Positions 11,846-24,727 of a DNA stretch of 64,000 nucleotides are shown piece after piece (the stretch's first letter is position 1; each line of letters begins with the position of its first letter). Origin of the DNA: Fomitopsis serialis (lineage: Eukaryota > Basidiomycota > Agaricomycetes > Polyporales > Fomitopsidaceae); the NCBI RefSeq assembly GCF_022376445.1, contig NW_025954967.1, forward strand, positions 186,001 to 250,000. The letters are read 5' to 3'. The position numbers and the translations under genes were made by a program. The notes beneath the pieces were generated by a model. The model had not been told where the DNA came from. It saw nothing but the letters and a program-made list of their open reading frames with translations, and ran no database searches.

Positions 11846-12440
11846 CTATGATGCATGAGCACTCAACCACTGTTTGAGGACTAGGGCAACCGATGCTGCG
11901 CCAAGGCTGAGCGCCAGAGAAGCGAACCACAATGGTGCGATCCACAGGGCGCAGTGGCGGTGAGGGCAGGCTTGTGGATGTGAGGAACCTCGGTGTCGAT
12001 GATCAGCGAGAGCGGCGTTAGAAGCCAGATTCCCAGCTGCAGGATATGTGTTCGAGGATGCCCGTGTTGAAGTCTGGTGCTGGTCGCGTTAAGGCGTAGT
12101 ATCGGCCTAAAAAGGCTGCGATGACAATGGAGAACAAGCAAGACTACGAACGGATCAGTTCCCAGTACCCTTCGTGCCGGTTGCATGATCAGTAGCATCG
12201 AAGGACTTACGAGGACCAAGAGCGCGTTGACTCGTTCCGCAATCGCTGTACACGGTCTTTTTCATGAGACGAAATCTCGTCCGCTGATTGTGACCATGCG
12301 TCTGGTGCGTTCTGCGGCTCCCGCGGAACCATGCATTTCGCGAGGACATTGGAAAGAGCAACTTCGAGTTTCTTTGCCGGGCTGTCTCCAACTCCTTCGT
12401 GCATCTCTGCTCGATCCGCGTTCACGTTCGACTGCTCAGG
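11846..12440 (-). pseudogene. Decayed DUF6535-like membrane protein
   Basis: DUF6535 proteins are agaricomycete multi-pass membrane proteins of unknown role, often in large families. Reading down the minus strand and changing frame several times gives a charged lead-in (ISSHEKDRVQRLRN), then CLFSIVIAAFLGRYYALTRP, matching the first membrane helix of the family. Later comes APLWFASLALSLGAASVALV followed by LKQWL, matching the second helix and its conserved KQWL end. No single frame carries all of these, and stops separate them. I read this as a degraded, 3'-truncated copy. The family call rests on two helical segments and is tentative. Confidence 0.45.
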
Positions 12441-14259
12441 TCTGTGTCAACTGCCTTGTATTGAGGGGCTGAAGCTGGCGAGCCCGTACCTTCATCGCTG
12501 TAGACGAGCTTCGCGAATGCATTGTGTGTGTCTTCGCCTGAGAGGGAGACCTCGACGACTGCGCGCACATTGATGAGTCCGAAGCACGGTCACCACCTGA
12601 TGAAGTAGATTCCCACCGACAACGATACATTGCTCATGTTTGCACCCGACAAGTAGATGGCAGAGCTCGACCGAGGCGTTGCTTGTGACTCGGCGACCAA
12701 CGAGCGGTCCTTGATGTCCTCTTTCTGAATGGAATACTATGGCGACTAGTCCCAAATAAGGTAAGATGCATAGAGCCTCGGACAGATTGCCTAGGTCTGC
12801 CGTATCGACTCGAAAGGAATGCGTACCTCAGGCTCCACGACCGGCAGATTGGCAGGCAAGTAAGAGAGGTAGTAGACTGTAGATGAAGGATTCAGAGGCC
12901 TGTACTGTAAAACGGTACACAGGCGAGCGTTCGTTAGCTACCTCGGGAGGCCGTGCGGGGTATATGTAGACACTAGGTCGAAACTAGGTCGCACCTCGGT
13001 CGCACGCCACAGCTCCATATGTGGGACGAGAGTCGGCACGAGTGCTATCATTCAAACGCCGACGGCTTCCTTTCGTACATGCCAGACAGGCATGGCAGCG
13101 CCGAGTTATCGGGATACTTGCAGGCGCAGAGGCGAAACAGTCCAGTTCGATCGGTACGGCCCTCTAGTCGTGAATGGCACGCCACAGAAGCAGGCGTACT
13201 GACTAGCACTGTCTCGAAGGCGAGGTCAGCACAACCTGCCGTACCAAGGGTGTCGATGGCCTTCACTCAGACGCAGGCGCCGTTATCGTAAGGCGTGGGT
13301 TCCATGCAGTAGTATTTGATCACACGGACAGTTCGACCAGTTGTCTGATAGACGTTATATGAAGATTTCGTGTGAGCCGGCAGCGGTACACCCATACAGA
13401 CCGCAACACATGACACCGGCATTGTCTGACATGAATTTGTACTCACCTGTGAGGAGTATCAATGCGCTTGTGGACACAGACGCTGCTAAGTAAGTGGTGA
13501 TTTTACGTCAGTCAGAACGTCACTTCGAAGTCAGGAAAGGGCGCAGTGACCACTTAGTCTCCATTGCAAACCATAATGGCTGCAGGCGTCCCAGCTGACC
13601 GGTGACCTGAAGACAATGGAAGTCAATGATCCAGTAACTAGACGCACGAGTCTAGACAAAGTATACTCACCGGCGTACGTACACACTGTAGTACTATTAT
13701 CAGCACTCTATTTGCTCTGTTCGTGTACGTAGGTGAATACTTACCTTGTTTCATCATCCGAGAACCAGGCCCGACAGCGAACAGAGCCAGTGAACAGGCT
13801 CAACTGTGACGGAACAGTTCGACAATTGGATCCATAGAGTTCGAGAGCTACTTAGTAGTCTGGATGTTGCCTCAGGTTGCCACGTATGCAATGATCCGTC
13901 GAATCAGTCTGAGTGTCTGGGCCGAAGTACACATGTACAGCACGGCGCGCCAGATGTCGGATTCTCGTTAGTCATAACGTAGCATGTGCTACAGGTAAAA
14001 GCAGATCAGCGACGGTACCATTCTTCGTGGTCAGTACGTACGCACCGTGACGTCCGAACTGCAGCCTAATGCCAGCATTGAGCTGCATGGAGGACTACCG
14101 GTGATCATAAACCAGCCATTAACACAGCCACGGGAGTGTCGTAGATCAGATCACGATCACATAGTGTCGAACGCGCGAAGAGATGGTGAGAGAAGGGGTC
14201 GACTCCAGGTATGTAGGTGGAGGTAGGTTGAGGGCGTGTTCATAGACGCCCATGTGCTC
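12441..14259. other. Unassigned region
   Basis: Minus-strand fragments such as IKDRSLVAESQATPRSSS and INVRAVVEVSLSGEDTH (about 12500-12720) look coding in texture but cannot be joined into a known family. Between 13400 and 14100 several ACTCACC/ACTTACC sequences look like reversed splice donors, so a minus-strand multi-exon membrane gene may have existed here. I could not reconstruct it. Confidence 0.3.
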
Positions 14260-15226
14260 ATGTTCTCCTCCGCCGTGCAACCACCCCTCATCTCGCTCTT
14301 CTCGTCGACGGAAGCGACCCTCTCACCCTCTTTCATCGCACACCGACAAGTCACTGTCGGCAGACTCTTGCATATGTCTTCTGAACGACTCAACATCCCT
14401 TCCACACCGCCGCCGCCGGCAAACCTCATCTCGCTCGGTGAAGAGCACGAGGCTGACAGGCCAGACTACCAGTTGGACCAGACGGTCCTTCACATCCAAT
14501 CTCCTACGCTGCGAACGACGTATATGCGATGCCCACCGCTGGGGTGGTCGGGCTCCGGCCGAAGCACACGCGCGAGGGTAGGCGACTTGGGCTCGAGCAT
14601 CCGTGGATACACCTCCAAGTGCGCAACCTGGATAGAGAGTGGTCGTTCGAAGTCGGCGTGGTGGATCAGTCGGGAGAGAGGGCATCGTGCGGTGCTCGAC
14701 GTTTCAGGTACTGTTGATTCCGTTGTTTACGACTTAGACTGTGATGACTAGTACTGCTGCATGTCGCCGCCGCGAGACTTGTGAGATCCTCTCTCTGCAT
14801 GTGTCGACCTCTGCGTCCCTTCATTCACACTTGGTTTCGCAGAAGGAACCTCGACTGAAGCTGGGAAAACGCCCACTCTTACACTTGCCGCTGGCGTTCC
14901 CGACGTCGTCATCCCGTCCCTTGACGTCCTGGTCGACAATCACGCTCAACCTACCCTCCCTTCTGCCACACTTCTCCTCTGCCCTTCTCGTGCACAGGAG
15001 ATCCGGGGACGCGGATGAAGATCTGGACGAAGACGATGCGTTCCCTCCCGACGATGTACCGCGTGAGCCAGACGCCGCCGGACGGGCTGCGGTACCCAGT
15101 GGAACGTACTCACACGTATCGTACGTCAAGGTGCACGCAACGTGCAGGTTACGGCGGATTTGGTTCACGGAGAACGGGCCCAGACAGAAGCTGCCCTGGG
15201 AGTTCGAGCTGTACGCCGCCAATTGA
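14260..15226 (+). CDS. CFAP20 (CFA20/DUF667) domain protein, frames disturbed
   Basis: CFAP20/BUG22 proteins bind microtubule inner junctions in cilia; divergent relatives occur in fungi that have no cilia. The start MFSSAVQPPLISLFSS parallels the MFxxxxQxGFLSILYS opening of the family. Next come LDQTVLHIQSPTLRTTYMRC, then LGLEHPWIHLQVRNLDREWS and FEVGVVDQSGER. The intron 14708-14842 splits the CSTFQ segment from PRLKLGKRPLLHLPLAFP, and SHVSYVKVHATCRLRRIWF with WEFELYAAN closes the protein at 15226. HATCRLRRIWF matches the family's HANCRIRRVYF. An acidic insertion (DEDLDEDD) interrupts the second half. The first exon needs about three one-base frame corrections, one at GAGAGGGCATC (about 14676), where an extra G restores GIVRCSTFQ. 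Family identity is good; intactness is unsure. Confidence 0.72.
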
Positions 15227-15437
15227 CGCTGCCATCACGGTGTGCATGGCTCCGCTGCGAAACCTGACGATTGTAAGAATACATTGTTACATTGCATGTA
15301 CACAATTTGCGAGAGCGACGCTGTTTATTTCCTAGTCGATGTATCTTGGAGTCTTGGAGATTCGGTGGCTTGACTTGTACGGACTGAAGCATTCTTGCTA
15401 ACTCGGAGGATTGCCTTGGATAGCACAGGTTCGGAGC

Positions 15438-16424
15438 TCATTCACGGCGAGCGAGACGGCCCCGACCTAATACCCTCCACAGGCCAAATCCCAGTTTCTT
15501 CCAATGCCAGACATATGTGCGGTACGTGTGCTTCGTTACCCACCGCGGCTGGCCATTGTCCAGCATGCGGAGCACGTAGCCCTGGATGAACGGGTGGGGA
15601 TGGTTCTCCCCGATCAGCTCCCAGGCGGGTGGCTCCACGCGCAACCACACCCGCCAGCGGAGCGCGCCTTGTTCCTCGAAGAGGTTGACGTAGAGGTCGG
15701 CGAGGTCGGCTGTCGTCGCGGGGAGGGGTACGCTCGAGAGCGTGGTCCCTCTGGCGGTGGCCACACTACCTTCTCGTTGCGAGACCGGATTGCGCGTTCG
15801 CGACGGGGGTCACTGGTGGCGAGACGTCGGAGGTAAGTGTCTTGAAGCTGCAGTGTTGAATGTGCGAACTTACACGGTAAACTGCTGTACAGAATACTCT
15901 CTGCGCCAATTCAAAGCAGGGAATGTCGATCGACGCCTTGGGGCGGGCCAAGTACTGCTACTGGTCTCCTGCCATCTCTCGGGGCGCTTCCCCAGGGAAA
16001 CATCGGACGGGCGCGGCTCTCCTGCTTGTCGTCCAGAAGACGACTCATACGGCTCCGGCTTGGGATCGGGGAAGCAGCGCGAAATGGTGGGGCTTTGTAC
16101 TGGTTGAATGCGCAGCCCGTACGACCCCACCTCGCGATAGGGCGACGTCCCTGGAGTCTCAGGTTCCGGTGAACTGAGCGGCGTGAGCGTGCTGGTAGTC
16201 GACTCGTCGTCGCTGGTTGGTGAGCCTGCGCCACTCCCAGGGCGAACGCACGGACGTGCGGAGCCACTGGCGCCCGCACTCTCGTTCAAGTTGCCAATTC
16301 GCCGGCAGTCTGAATTGCGCTCCCTGGCGGAGCGCAGTTCAGCGTCCTTGACATAGGATGGTGAGACATGCGGACACATCAGCGTGGCGTGAACAAAGGG
16401 GATACCTCTTTTCCATCTCAGCAC
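15438..16424 (-). CDS. Orphan protein, unknown function
   Basis: I do not recognise this protein. Its first part (16424 down to about 15870) is Ser/Pro-rich and looks disordered (SPTSDDESTTSTLTPLSSPE). The second part (15764-15438) is better structured: ADLADLYVNLFEEQGALRWR, then WELIGENHPHPFIQGYVLRM, then HTYRTYVWHWKKLGFG. An intron with donor near 15871 separates them, and the second exon needs one frame change near 15770 (after GLATRR) to connect. An alternative is two separate short genes. Upstream exons may exist to about 16830, where a frame includes a short hydrophobic run. Confidence 0.4.
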
Positions 16425-17256
16425 GGATTGCTAGATGTCGGTGACTGGGTATGCACTGGCCTGGACGATTTCTGTGCTCCTGAAGGTTGACATGCTCAAT
16501 GAAGACGGTCTGTTACGGTACCACAGGAGGACCTACGTACATTGCGCTGTAGGGCCGGCATGATTTGGGTGGTACGGGTGTATATGAATGGTGACCGGTG
16601 CAGGCTTGATCACGCTAGACGTCTGGGTTGAAGTGGGAGCCGCATAAGGTCGATCCTCTGTATATTGAGTGATCCTGCGGATCCAGAGGAATATCTTGAC
16701 CAGCAGTGCCACTAGCATTTGCGACGAGAGCTTGAGGTGTTGAACTCGGGGAACGAAGCTACGGCTGCAGCTTGAACGGAAGCACAGAAAATGCCTTTGA
16801 AGAGCGGACCGAGGTGTACGCGTGAGCAAGGGCCGATATGTAGAGCAAGAAAACTGATGTGCTCACCCTCAGACTCAGTGAATGAAGAGACAAAAGGGGC
16901 GGACACGCGGCAGGAGCGATATACGAGGTACCGTGATCGCGAACTGATGAGCGCTCAGCTACTCAGTTTTGTCCTCATAGTTATCCTTGATACAGCTCAA
17001 TAAGCCCAGAAAGAACATTTGAACTGGAACAGCGTAGGTCGCTCCTGAGGCTTAATTATAGGATTGAGGTCCACTCAACCGCAGACCAGAACTCCATCAA
17101 CGCAGTCGGATATCATATGACAGCAGTTCCATCGACATTATGATACAGGTCTATGTACAGCACGATCAGCAACGACAAAGCACGAAAGTTGTATGATACA
17201 CTATACGATAACTAGTACTTTTGAGCATGACGACATTGGGTCTTCCGAGCCTTCGG
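16425..17256. other. Intergenic region
   Basis: AT-richer sequence between the end of MSH6 (17257, -) and the orphan gene (start 16424, -). A minus-strand frame at 16533-16829 may be an upstream exon of that orphan gene. Nothing else is recognisable. Confidence 0.35.
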
Positions 17257-20200
17257 TTACGCAGAAGCCGCCTTCAGGTAACCACTCACAGCACCCTTCA
17301 AGATCTTGAGTACTTCCCTCTGGCGTACCGGATTCTCAGGGAGTTCCTGTTTACCGGTCGCCAACCCATACAGGTACGCAAAGTCGGCTTGGGCGACGAG
17401 CGGCAGGCGCCCGGAAGCCGAGCTGCGCTTGCCCTCGATCTTCTCCTTGAATTGCTGAGCAAAGTCCTTGGAGACGACGTCGGCGCGCTCGACCACCTCC
17501 TGGGGTACTCCTGCGAGGCTGGCGACGTGTGTACCGAAGGAAGACAAGGCGCACCTTCGACGAGCTTGTACAGGAAGACGAGCTGACGTGGGCGATAATG
17601 AGCATCGATGTCCATGGACATGAGGAACAAAGAACAAGGTACCTCGCGCTTCTCGTCGTCGACCAATGTCTGCATATGCATGTTACGGATATTCGGGTGA
17701 TAAGCAAAGTCATCTGTCAGGGAACCGTAATGCGTCGCAAAGAATGAGAGTGCCAGCGTATGAGTAGCGAGCTGATGCAAGACGGCCTGAGAGGCGATAT
17801 CAATTATGGGATAATGAGGAAGTAGTTAGAGTGCGTACCCCTGCAATAGCCATGCCATCCTAGCGCAGTGTTAGCTGTCATCATTCGTACTGAGATCCTC
17901 CCACTCACATATGTCGATGTGCCTCGACCAAGTTCTGTACCGCAACCTGTCAACGCGGCCAATGTATGAAGCGTGCGGATACTCACCATCAAGAATCACC
18001 AGTGATTTAGGTGTGGCGTCACGTAGGATCTTGCAGCTGTACGGCCCAATCAGATTACATTCGTGTTGTCACTCGTTCATTGACATACCATTCATCCAAT
18101 TCTACTTTGAAGGTGCTAGCATTGGAGAACATGTTGTCGTATGCGCCCATACGGGTTAATATCGAGTCGACCGGGCACAACCTAGCTTTCTTTGCTGGCA
18201 CCAGCATGCCTAGCTGGGCCATGATCTAGACAACGGTGATAAGCACAACTTCTCAGCGTGACCAGGTATACTCACCACCCCCGTAGCGGACATTCTCATC
18301 GCCTAGTAAGCCAATCAGCAACAGAAAGGTAAAGACGAAGTGCTAAGACTTACAGTAGACTTCCCTCTGATGAGCGTGATAGTTAGTCAGTCACTACATA
18401 TCTACCTTACCGTGGATCACTTACCCCATGTTCGGTCCTAGAGTGTTGCAACACGTCAGTAAAGTGAATCTCCGAGAACATAGTGTTGAACGTACCAGTG
18501 AGTAGGGCTATTCTTCCCACTTCTCCGCCAAGCTTGACATCATTCGGGATGAAGTCACCTTTCAACCCCGTACTCGCACACAGGGCTGGATGCCTCAGCT
18601 CCTCGAAGTCAACCCAAGCGGCGTCGCCTTCTACAAACTCCGGCCTGCAAGAGGGTTCACCGAGCGCTGCAGATGCTTTCGCGAGACTGAAGAGGCAATC
18701 CAACTCGGCAAGAACCCTGACGGCGCGCAACCATACACTTCGATCAGCGTCGAACTCAGCGTACAGCCTTATTTTGAACTCCTTGATGGCGGTATTCCGG
18801 TTCTCCCTGGCCTCCTTGAGTTTCCGTATGGTCGGCTGTAAAGCGGGCACAACGTATCGTGCAGCAGCCTGGTAGGGACAGGATCATTCATGATTATCCT
18901 ATGTACCGTGATAAGTGATGTTTGTCTCACCTTAGTTGACCCGCTCTTCGTCCAGTCTTTCGGAACCTCCTTCTGCGAAGCTTTGGTCTGCACCAGGTAG
19001 ATATCCTAATGCCAAGCTCTGATGCATTTCTGGTTCGTCGCACATGTCAGACATACCTTGGTGCCTATAGCACTATGCCAATAGGTCAAGTTAAAGCTGA
19101 TTTTGGGTTAGACCGCTATCAAAAGGTATGAAGTCACCAGCCAACGCACCCGACTTTCTTCTGGAGTTTCTTGAGCTCGTCATCAAGCTCCTCCTCCAGC
19201 TCTCGAACTTCCTCCATGATCTCATCATATACCTTGTCTTTGCCATCTTCAGGGACCAACTCGTCCGCATCTGAGCGACAATGAGGCATCGCGTTGGAAC
19301 AACGCTCTACCACTTACTATCCTCAGGCTTCTTGAACATAGACTTCACATGCTTGATGTGCGGAAGCAGGTCCGGTGCAGACCGCAGCAGACCGAGGATG
19401 GTCCTTGACTGAAACGTCTCAGAGATGTCGGCGAGCTCCGACAGACCCGTGCTAAGCGACTTGAACGCCTACTCAGAGAAGGGTCAATGGACTCCGGATG
19501 CTCGCGTCTACAGGGTGATCCACATACAGTCAGAACCTTCAGGAAATCTCTGACTTTGCAGTTCTTAGCATGTATGCGAGATACGACACGTTCGAGGTCC
19601 GGAAGACCTTTCGCTACCTTCGTGAACTCGCCTTCGAAGGTGGCATGGTCTAGGAGGTCCTGAACAGCATCCAGCCTGAAGGACAAACAACGTGAGCCAA
19701 CTAACTTGCCAATACGCCTGGACGCTCAGACCTAGCATTGATATCGGCAACTTCTCGAAGAGGCATGCAGAGCCAGATACGGAAGAGTCGTTTGCCTGAT
19801 GAGACAGCTGAGTATAGAGTGATGTCGCATGCGGTTACGACTTGCCTGAGGGGGTGATGCAACGCGAAAGCAGCTTCAACAGAGATCCGTCTTCGGTACC
19901 TTCGCTGTTCACTAAGACCTGGCGACAACGTGAGCTACGCCATCGCTCACAAACGACGGATCACAAACCTCAATGTGCGCAAGCGTCTGCCCGTCAAGGA
20001 CGAGCCCTTGACCGCGCTTCATGGGATCGTAGATATTGAAGTTCTTCATGCTCAAGATATCCTTGTCAATGTTGAGTGTGTTCAAATACCTGCCCGAGAT
20101 TGAATCACCAAAGCAGTTCTCCGATCCGCGCTACTACGCACCAGATCATGGACCCCAAGGCCTCGACTGCATTTTGCTGGCCAGCCATATCCCGTATAGC

Positions 20201-22774
20201 CTCGGGAACAGCACTGCTCAGGCTATGTGCGGCATCGGCCATCTCATCGTCATCGTCGGAAGCGGGGAAGAGCTTGTTCAGCTCCTTGAGCGTCTGGTTG
20301 TACGTGAAACCTTCGCTGTCCCGCAGACTTGTCCACAAGCAGTTGCCGGGAAGAATGGCCTTGAGCAGGCGTGTGGTCGACACGGATAGATTACCCTAAA
20401 CAAGGGGTCAGAACTAGCCTGCCATCAGTCGCGCAAACTCACCTTGGTGAAGATGACCTCCTTCGGGCGGAGTTGCCGCATTAACGTCTCCAGCTTCGTC
20501 CTACACACGTCGTCCTCGAATGAGCTTAGGTTGAACTCACTGGTTGCACTGTCGAGCGCGCAGACACCGAAGGTCTGTTGGTCCTTTCCGTCCTCACTCT
20601 CCGCCTCGCGAATCGAGACACAGTGGCCAGCTTGTTCGTCCGTGAGCAGCTCCGCGTCCACGAGGGTGCCATTTGTGTACACTTTGTTGAGCTCGCGCCG
20701 GACGATCTTGTCTTTGCCCTTCTCCTCTGCGGTGGGCTTGCTTTTCGACTTTCCGCCTTTCTTGTCCGCGGCGAGTCGCATCTCCGCACCGAGCGCTGTC
20801 TCGGCCTGGTCAACGCGTCCGACTTTGTAGCCTGACCAGCCAATCAACACGCGCATATATGGCAGGTTCAACGTCGCTCACCTTTAGCAAGGAACTTGGC
20901 TGCCCAGAAGTTGAACGACATTTCTGGGACACCGACCTGAGAAATAGTCAGAAGCTAAATATGTATTATAAAACCTCAATTGATTTACTGACCATGGACA
21001 TCTTGACTCGCTGTGTCAGTTTCAGGTCAAACTCACGATGCCCGATCCTTGCATCCTCTTCGTACAGTTCAAGGAACTTGCCCTTCTGGAAGAACAATAC
21101 CGTGTCGAAGTGGTTCTGCTTGATCTCCCAGAACTGAGCCCGAGTTCAGCACAGTGCTCGTAAATCTCGGCAGAGGTGCCCATACCTGCTTCTCGAACGG
21201 CGTGAATCCCGTCCACGCTTTCGCGGGGATGTACAAGGTGCGCGGATCATATCCCGGTTCGCTCGGTCGCACGCCATCCTTGTCCCTAACGTCTTGCAGG
21301 AACGCGAACGGATCTTCTGAGCTTTTCTTGTCCACCTTCTGCTTCTGTGCACGCTGTTCAGCGGCGGTCAAGAAACTGTTGCCGCCCTTTGACCTGTCAT
21401 CCTTCTTGATCGCGGGGCGTGCAGACGCTTTGACTTTACTAGCCAAGGGAGCGGCAGAGTCGGACTCAGCTTCCGATGCAGCTGAGGAGTGGGCGTAGGC
21501 TGAGAGGCGCGATGAGCCAGAGGCACGAGAGGATGCACGGGAGGATGAGCGGTGATCGTCGTCGTCAAGGTTATCTTCTGGCTCTGCCTCGTCATCGGGG
21601 ACAATGAAGTCGTCATCGTCATCTTCGTATGCCTTTCGACGCGCTATGGTCAAGAACAGTCAGCACTTTGCAGGCCAAAAACCATAGATTGGACGATGGC
21701 TCCGAGTGTACGCCAACATCAAACACCGCTCGCGAGGTCATCGTGTCATGGTTCGTCAGCTCCCTGCAGCTGACTTCTTGGAAACAAATCACAGACAACA
21801 CGTCTCACCTGACTGTTAAGTCAAGCTGGTTTCAAATATCGAAACACGCCTTGTTAGGCAACCTTCATCCTCCCTCACTGCAGTTGCCGTCAACGCGAAG
21901 TTTCGTTGTCCATCTCTCGGATGGCCTCAAACAAGGGTCCCGCAACTCCGTTTGTGCGAATTGAGACACCCTGAGTGAGAAACTACAAAAAGCACAAGCA
22001 CCCATTGTCCTCAAAGATCCCTCAGTGCAGAGACCCGAACCGCGGTAGCGTAACAGTGACTGGAATGAACGACATGCCTTTGTTGGGCTTCTTCTGAGCA
22101 GGAGACTTTTGATACTTTGTAAGGCGCTGCGAGAAAGACTTGACCTGCGGCGCACTTGCATCATCACTGTCTTGCTCGTCGTCGGAAGGCAAAGAGCTGC
22201 GACACGCGGTTTCTTTGTGGAGACAGGATCGGGAGACCGCTTCTTAGCAGATTGCCTCTTGATGTATGCGATTGCATCAATGCCTCCTTCGTCGTCATCT
22301 GAGTCTTCCACTACAGCCTTACGCTTGCGATTCGTATTCGCCTACAATAGACCATGTCATAACGCGATACAGCAAAACGAACGCGCATGTACTCACCGAT
22401 TTCTTTGCGGCCTTGATACTGCCTATATCGTCATCACCGGACAGCATATCCACGTCAATAGGGTCGCTAGTCGGGGGCGTGTCACGGGCGCTGAAGCCGC
22501 CGTCCGAACTACGGGTATACATCGCGCTGGTAACGGCTGACGACTGCGACACTGTTTTAGACAACGGAGTTCGTGCCTCCACCACTAATGGACTTGACGA
22601 TGACACGTCCGTCGCGCCAGGCTTCGACGTCCCTTTCCTCGCTTTCGTCTGCGTCTTTGGTTCCTTCGGCGCTGACGCGCTCGCTTTGGCCTGCGGTTGC
22701 TTGCCAAAGAACGACATGAGACTCTTCTGCTTCATCTTCTGAGAGCCCTTCGGGTCATCTTCAATCAAAGCCAT
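17257..22774 (-). CDS. MSH6: DNA mismatch-repair protein MSH6
   Basis: MutS homologue that pairs with MSH2 (MutS-alpha) to recognise base mismatches. The start MALIEDD is followed by a PCNA-binding PIP box (QKSLMSFF), then an acidic, Lys-rich disordered region. MutS domain I has FTPFEKQFWEIK and [11 protein letters not shown]; its Phe-Leu-Glu keeps the mismatch-stacking Phe-X-Glu. The connector, lever and clamp follow. The ATPase has Walker A GPNMGGKST built from 13-nt exons (18437-18425 and 18366-18354), VELDECCKILRD, Walker [16 protein letters not shown] and the FFATHYGSL switch. The end is [14 protein letters not shown]. Introns are mostly 46-60 nt; the one at about 21650-22030 is near 380 nt. 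Two one-base frame breaks occur: near 17550 (KLVEGA to SSFGTHVA) and near 22195 (KKPR to [12 protein letters not shown]). As the ATPase is otherwise perfect, these may be sequence errors. Confidence 0.95.
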
Positions 22775-23639
22775 AGCGCGTACGAGCCAGAAGTAAGACG
22801 ACAAGCCAAAAGTCTGCCAAGGACAACGGCGCGGTTGTCAGAACGAGTCGCGCGTCAGTAGTACGCGGACGCGTTGTTTACTAATATTTGCCTTCGGTGG
22901 CGTCTATTGGCCCACAATCCCTGGAGGGCCCATCGGTCATAGTACTTACTCGTTACTTTATCTAATTCTCGTGTACCAGCCATCTTGTTGCGGGTTGCTT
23001 CACAGTCCGAGTCAAGTTGCCAGATCCTAAATTGGCACTTCCTGTTGCGAGACTTGAAAGCTTAACTCACCGTTCCGGCTTGACGCGTTGGAAGGAGGGA
23101 GGAGAACCGCAATTTTGACAAGAGACCAAGTGACATGGCCCATAACCGTGACGTGTACGCACTGAACGAGCAAGAGTTTCGGTAAGGTAGGAACGACCGT
23201 GATTCATTCAAGAGGTGGGAAAGCACAAATCGAAAGTGACTTGAAGTGAGACCTTCCTCCGCCCGTACCTCCGTGCATTGCGCCTGTACGTCGCATTTGT
23301 GAAATGATGCAAGGGCGAATCTGAATTGCGTCAACAACGGGAATACACATTAATCCGAGAGTGAACTGACCTGCTCATGTCTCGGCTTAGATCTTGTGCA
23401 GGCAAACGGTCGATGGAGTTTGCATTCAGTACAGTGGAACAGGAAGAAAATTCAAGTTCTCCTTTGGAGCACAGGAGAACGATGAGATAGTCGTGAGGTA
23501 TAGTACAGTGTGTCTGCGCCAAGCAGCTATCCCGACAGAGGTATCGCGGAGGTGCTGAAAGATCTGGCAAATCAGTGCGAGTGATACACGGCGGAAGAGA
23601 TGAAAGAGCGTACCATGGGAGGATGATTCATCCGTCTCC
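22775..23639. other. Intergenic region with a possible small gene
   Basis: This is the upstream region of MSH6. On the minus strand a short exon beginning MSLGLLSKLRFSSLLPTRQA (near 23130) looks like a mitochondrial presequence, rich in Arg/Leu/Ser and lacking acids, and ends at a GTGAGT donor. I could not find a convincing downstream exon. It may be a small mitochondrial protein or chance. Confidence 0.3.
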
Positions 23640-24255
23640 TCAATATGACCAGCGTGACCAACGCCACTCTAGGCCGTCTAGGAACCACCTCGGAGGCTCT
23701 TCGAAGTTCGAGGCTCGTTGCAACCGCTCGATGCCGTCTTGCGACGGAAGATCGATCCGTTTCAGTTCGTAGTTGGTATACAACGAAACGACGAAGGTCC
23801 TCGGTTGGATGCCATCTAACAGGGTTGTCTGCACTTGAAGGATGACGTCTGACATGGAGGCGCCACATTTTTTGTTGATGGTAGCCAAAGCTCGATCCAT
23901 GCATTCGTAGTTGGTGAGGTCACGACCCCATCTCCTTGTAAGCCTATTCGCCCGTGCATAGTCGAGGAGCAAGTATCGAGAGACTCGCCACCCGTAGTGC
24001 ATGAGAGGTGGCTTGTACTTGACTCTGCGGGAGGGGACGAGGAGGCGGGGCAAGGTAAGGAACGGTTCCGCGGTGGCCAAATAGCCTTTGACCTACACAG
24101 AGTCAGCGAGGCCAAGACGAGCAAGGGCACGGAATTACCTGATCATATCTCGGTTTGACTTTGGTGTACGCGAATGGCTGGCGGACCTTGCGCTTAGTAC
24201 CCGGTGGGTCGAGGCTCGGTAGATCAAGGGTGCGAGAGGAGCAGCAGATCTCCAT
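23640..24255 (-). CDS. Orphan two-exon protein, intact
   Basis: A clean gene: exon 1 24255-24139, intron 24138-24093 (46 nt, GTAATT...GTGTAG), exon 2 24092-23640. The protein is about 190 residues and opens MEICCSSRTLDLPSLDPPGT. It is rich in basic and aromatic residues (RRVKYKPPLMHYGWRVSRYL), continues CMDRALATINKKCGASMSDV, and ends with a Trp-rich tail (PPRWFLDGLEWRWSRWSY). There is no signal peptide or membrane segment. I do not recognise the family. Intact frames and a good intron argue that it is a real gene. A basic mitochondrial or RNA-binding protein is possible, but that is only an inference from composition. Confidence 0.6.
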
Positions 24256-24727
24256 CACGCTGTTGTCCAAGAGGATGAGAGGCGATGAGTGAGGAGAGGC
24301 TGCAAAGGATGCTCGTCAGGAGATGATGATGGAGGTTAATGTGGAGGCGTGACTGGTGTCAGTATATTAGTATGCGTTGGAAGTACGCGTTCGCGTTATT
24401 GACCACTGCTTGTCTTCGGTGGCGGAGACTCGAGTGACAGTGACTCTACTGTAACCGTGACTGAAGTACTGAAGTACTGATAGTCCCAGAGGGCGGGCCG
24501 CGGGAGCAGGTGGAGATTAAATGTAGAGTCGATATGAAATGTGATGACTGGCTGTATTACATATGGAAAATCCGAGTTCTGACGTGCGGCGGCCAAAATA
24601 CGCACTTCATGTGGCCAATGCGTAGCCAGACAGATGGGCGGACTGGCAGCACTGGACCCGTGTGCTTGCAGAATGTGGATATGCCAGTGATCGCGCCGTA
24701 TATACGCAGAGCCTTCCCAACGGACGG

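Noticed and set aside
21865..22311. Continuation of the MSH6 minus-strand frame after KKPR
   Set aside because: The text after [11 protein letters not shown] lacks MSH6 character; the neighbouring frame gives SDDEQDSD and [20 protein letters not shown], as expected.
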